From NCBI GenBank assembly GCA_003695505.1, contig RFIY01000287.1:1-6655 (forward strand): 6,655 nt of DNA. Direction: 5' to 3'. Below, one piece after another: positions 6,458 to 6,655 of the stretch. Position 1 is the stretch's first letter. Each line of letters begins with the position of its first letter. Origin of the DNA: J088 sp003695505 [NCBI: Candidatus Dadabacteria bacterium] (GTDB lineage: Bacteria > J088). The notes below the pieces were generated by a model. That model ran no database searches. It was not told the origin of the DNA and saw only the letters and a program-made list of their open reading frames with translations. A program made the translations under genes and the position numbers.

Positions 6458-6573
6458 TTCTCCGGTTCGTGTTCGTTCTGCTGATTGTCCCGTTTTTGCG
6501 GTTCTGGCCGCGTGTGTTCATCGCGCTCGAACGCTTCTGGCGCGCGACACGCGCGTCTCGCCCAGCAGACTGA
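6454..6573 (+). CDS. Small hydrophobic protein, 39 residues
   Basis: This is a short open frame starting inside the lipoprotein stop codon (ATGA). The product has a strongly hydrophobic N-terminal stretch (MILRFVFVLLIVPFLRFW) followed by a second, basic amphipathic part with FIALERFWRATRASRPAD. It could be a single-pass inner-membrane peptide with a positively charged cytoplasmic tail. Only a weak purine patch precedes it, so translation would depend on coupling to the gene before. The overlap, the same spacing style as its two neighbours, and the clean hydrophobic-then-basic layout favour a real gene, but at this length chance cannot be excluded. Confidence 0.5.
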   Translation: MILRFVFVLLIVPFLRFWPRVFIALERFWRATRASRPAD

Positions 6574-6590
6574 CACCGACTTTTGCCGCC

Positions 6591-6655
6591 ATGCCGGAGT
6601 CCGAGGCTCAAACCACAGACCGCCGCTGGGTCGGTAGCGAGCTGATCGTTGACCA
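6591..6655 (+). CDS. Possible start of a further gene, cut by the window end
   Basis: An ATG 17 nt after the small ORF opens a frame that stays open to the end of the window (21 codons, MPESEAQTTDRRWVGSELIV...). It has no signal peptide and begins acidic and polar, so a cytoplasmic or multi-domain product is possible. No clear Shine-Dalgarno sequence precedes it. Too little is visible to name a family. It fits the operon's direction and spacing. Confidence 0.4.
   Translation, partial: MPESEAQTTDRRWVGSELIVD

Overview
The window reads as ordinary chromosome from a GC-rich Gram-negative bacterium, most likely a gammaproteobacterium. The basis is an Mpl-type murein-peptide ligase (a recycling enzyme of Gram-negative bacteria), a short SSB with an acidic DDDIPF tail, and a set of proteins with Sec and lipoprotein signals plus a predicted outer-membrane barrel. 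The genus cannot be named from the sequence. Every convincing gene is on the + strand. I saw no rRNA, tRNA, CRISPR array, IS element or attachment site.

Left part (1-2899), housekeeping: the 3' part of mpl (its N-terminal codons lie outside the window), then gpsA starting inside the mpl stop codon (ATGA overlap), then a 116-bp spacer and ssb. Mpl recycles cell-wall peptide, GpsA makes glycerol-3-phosphate for phospholipids, and SSB coats single-stranded DNA.

Right part (2900-6655), an apparent cell-envelope operon of less usual content: (a) a 488-residue exported protein with N-terminal TPR-like helices and a C-terminal half that reads as about 14 amphipathic beta strands, starting at TTG; (b) a 282-residue exported FecR-domain protein without a transmembrane anti-sigma segment; (c) a 387-residue predicted lipoprotein of unknown family; (d) a 39-residue hydrophobic small ORF. 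Stop and start codons overlap at all three junctions (TGATG, ATGA, ATGA), so the four products are probably made together. A further gene may start at 6591 and runs off the end.

Working idea: the right part encodes an envelope assembly in which the outer-membrane TPR-barrel protein, the periplasmic FecR-like protein and the lipoprotein act together. The TPR-plus-14-strand layout next to a lipoprotein gene resembles Slam (surface lipoprotein assembly modifier) loci. That is a hypothesis from architecture only. The Mpl, GpsA and SSB calls are secure; the functions in the right part are not.
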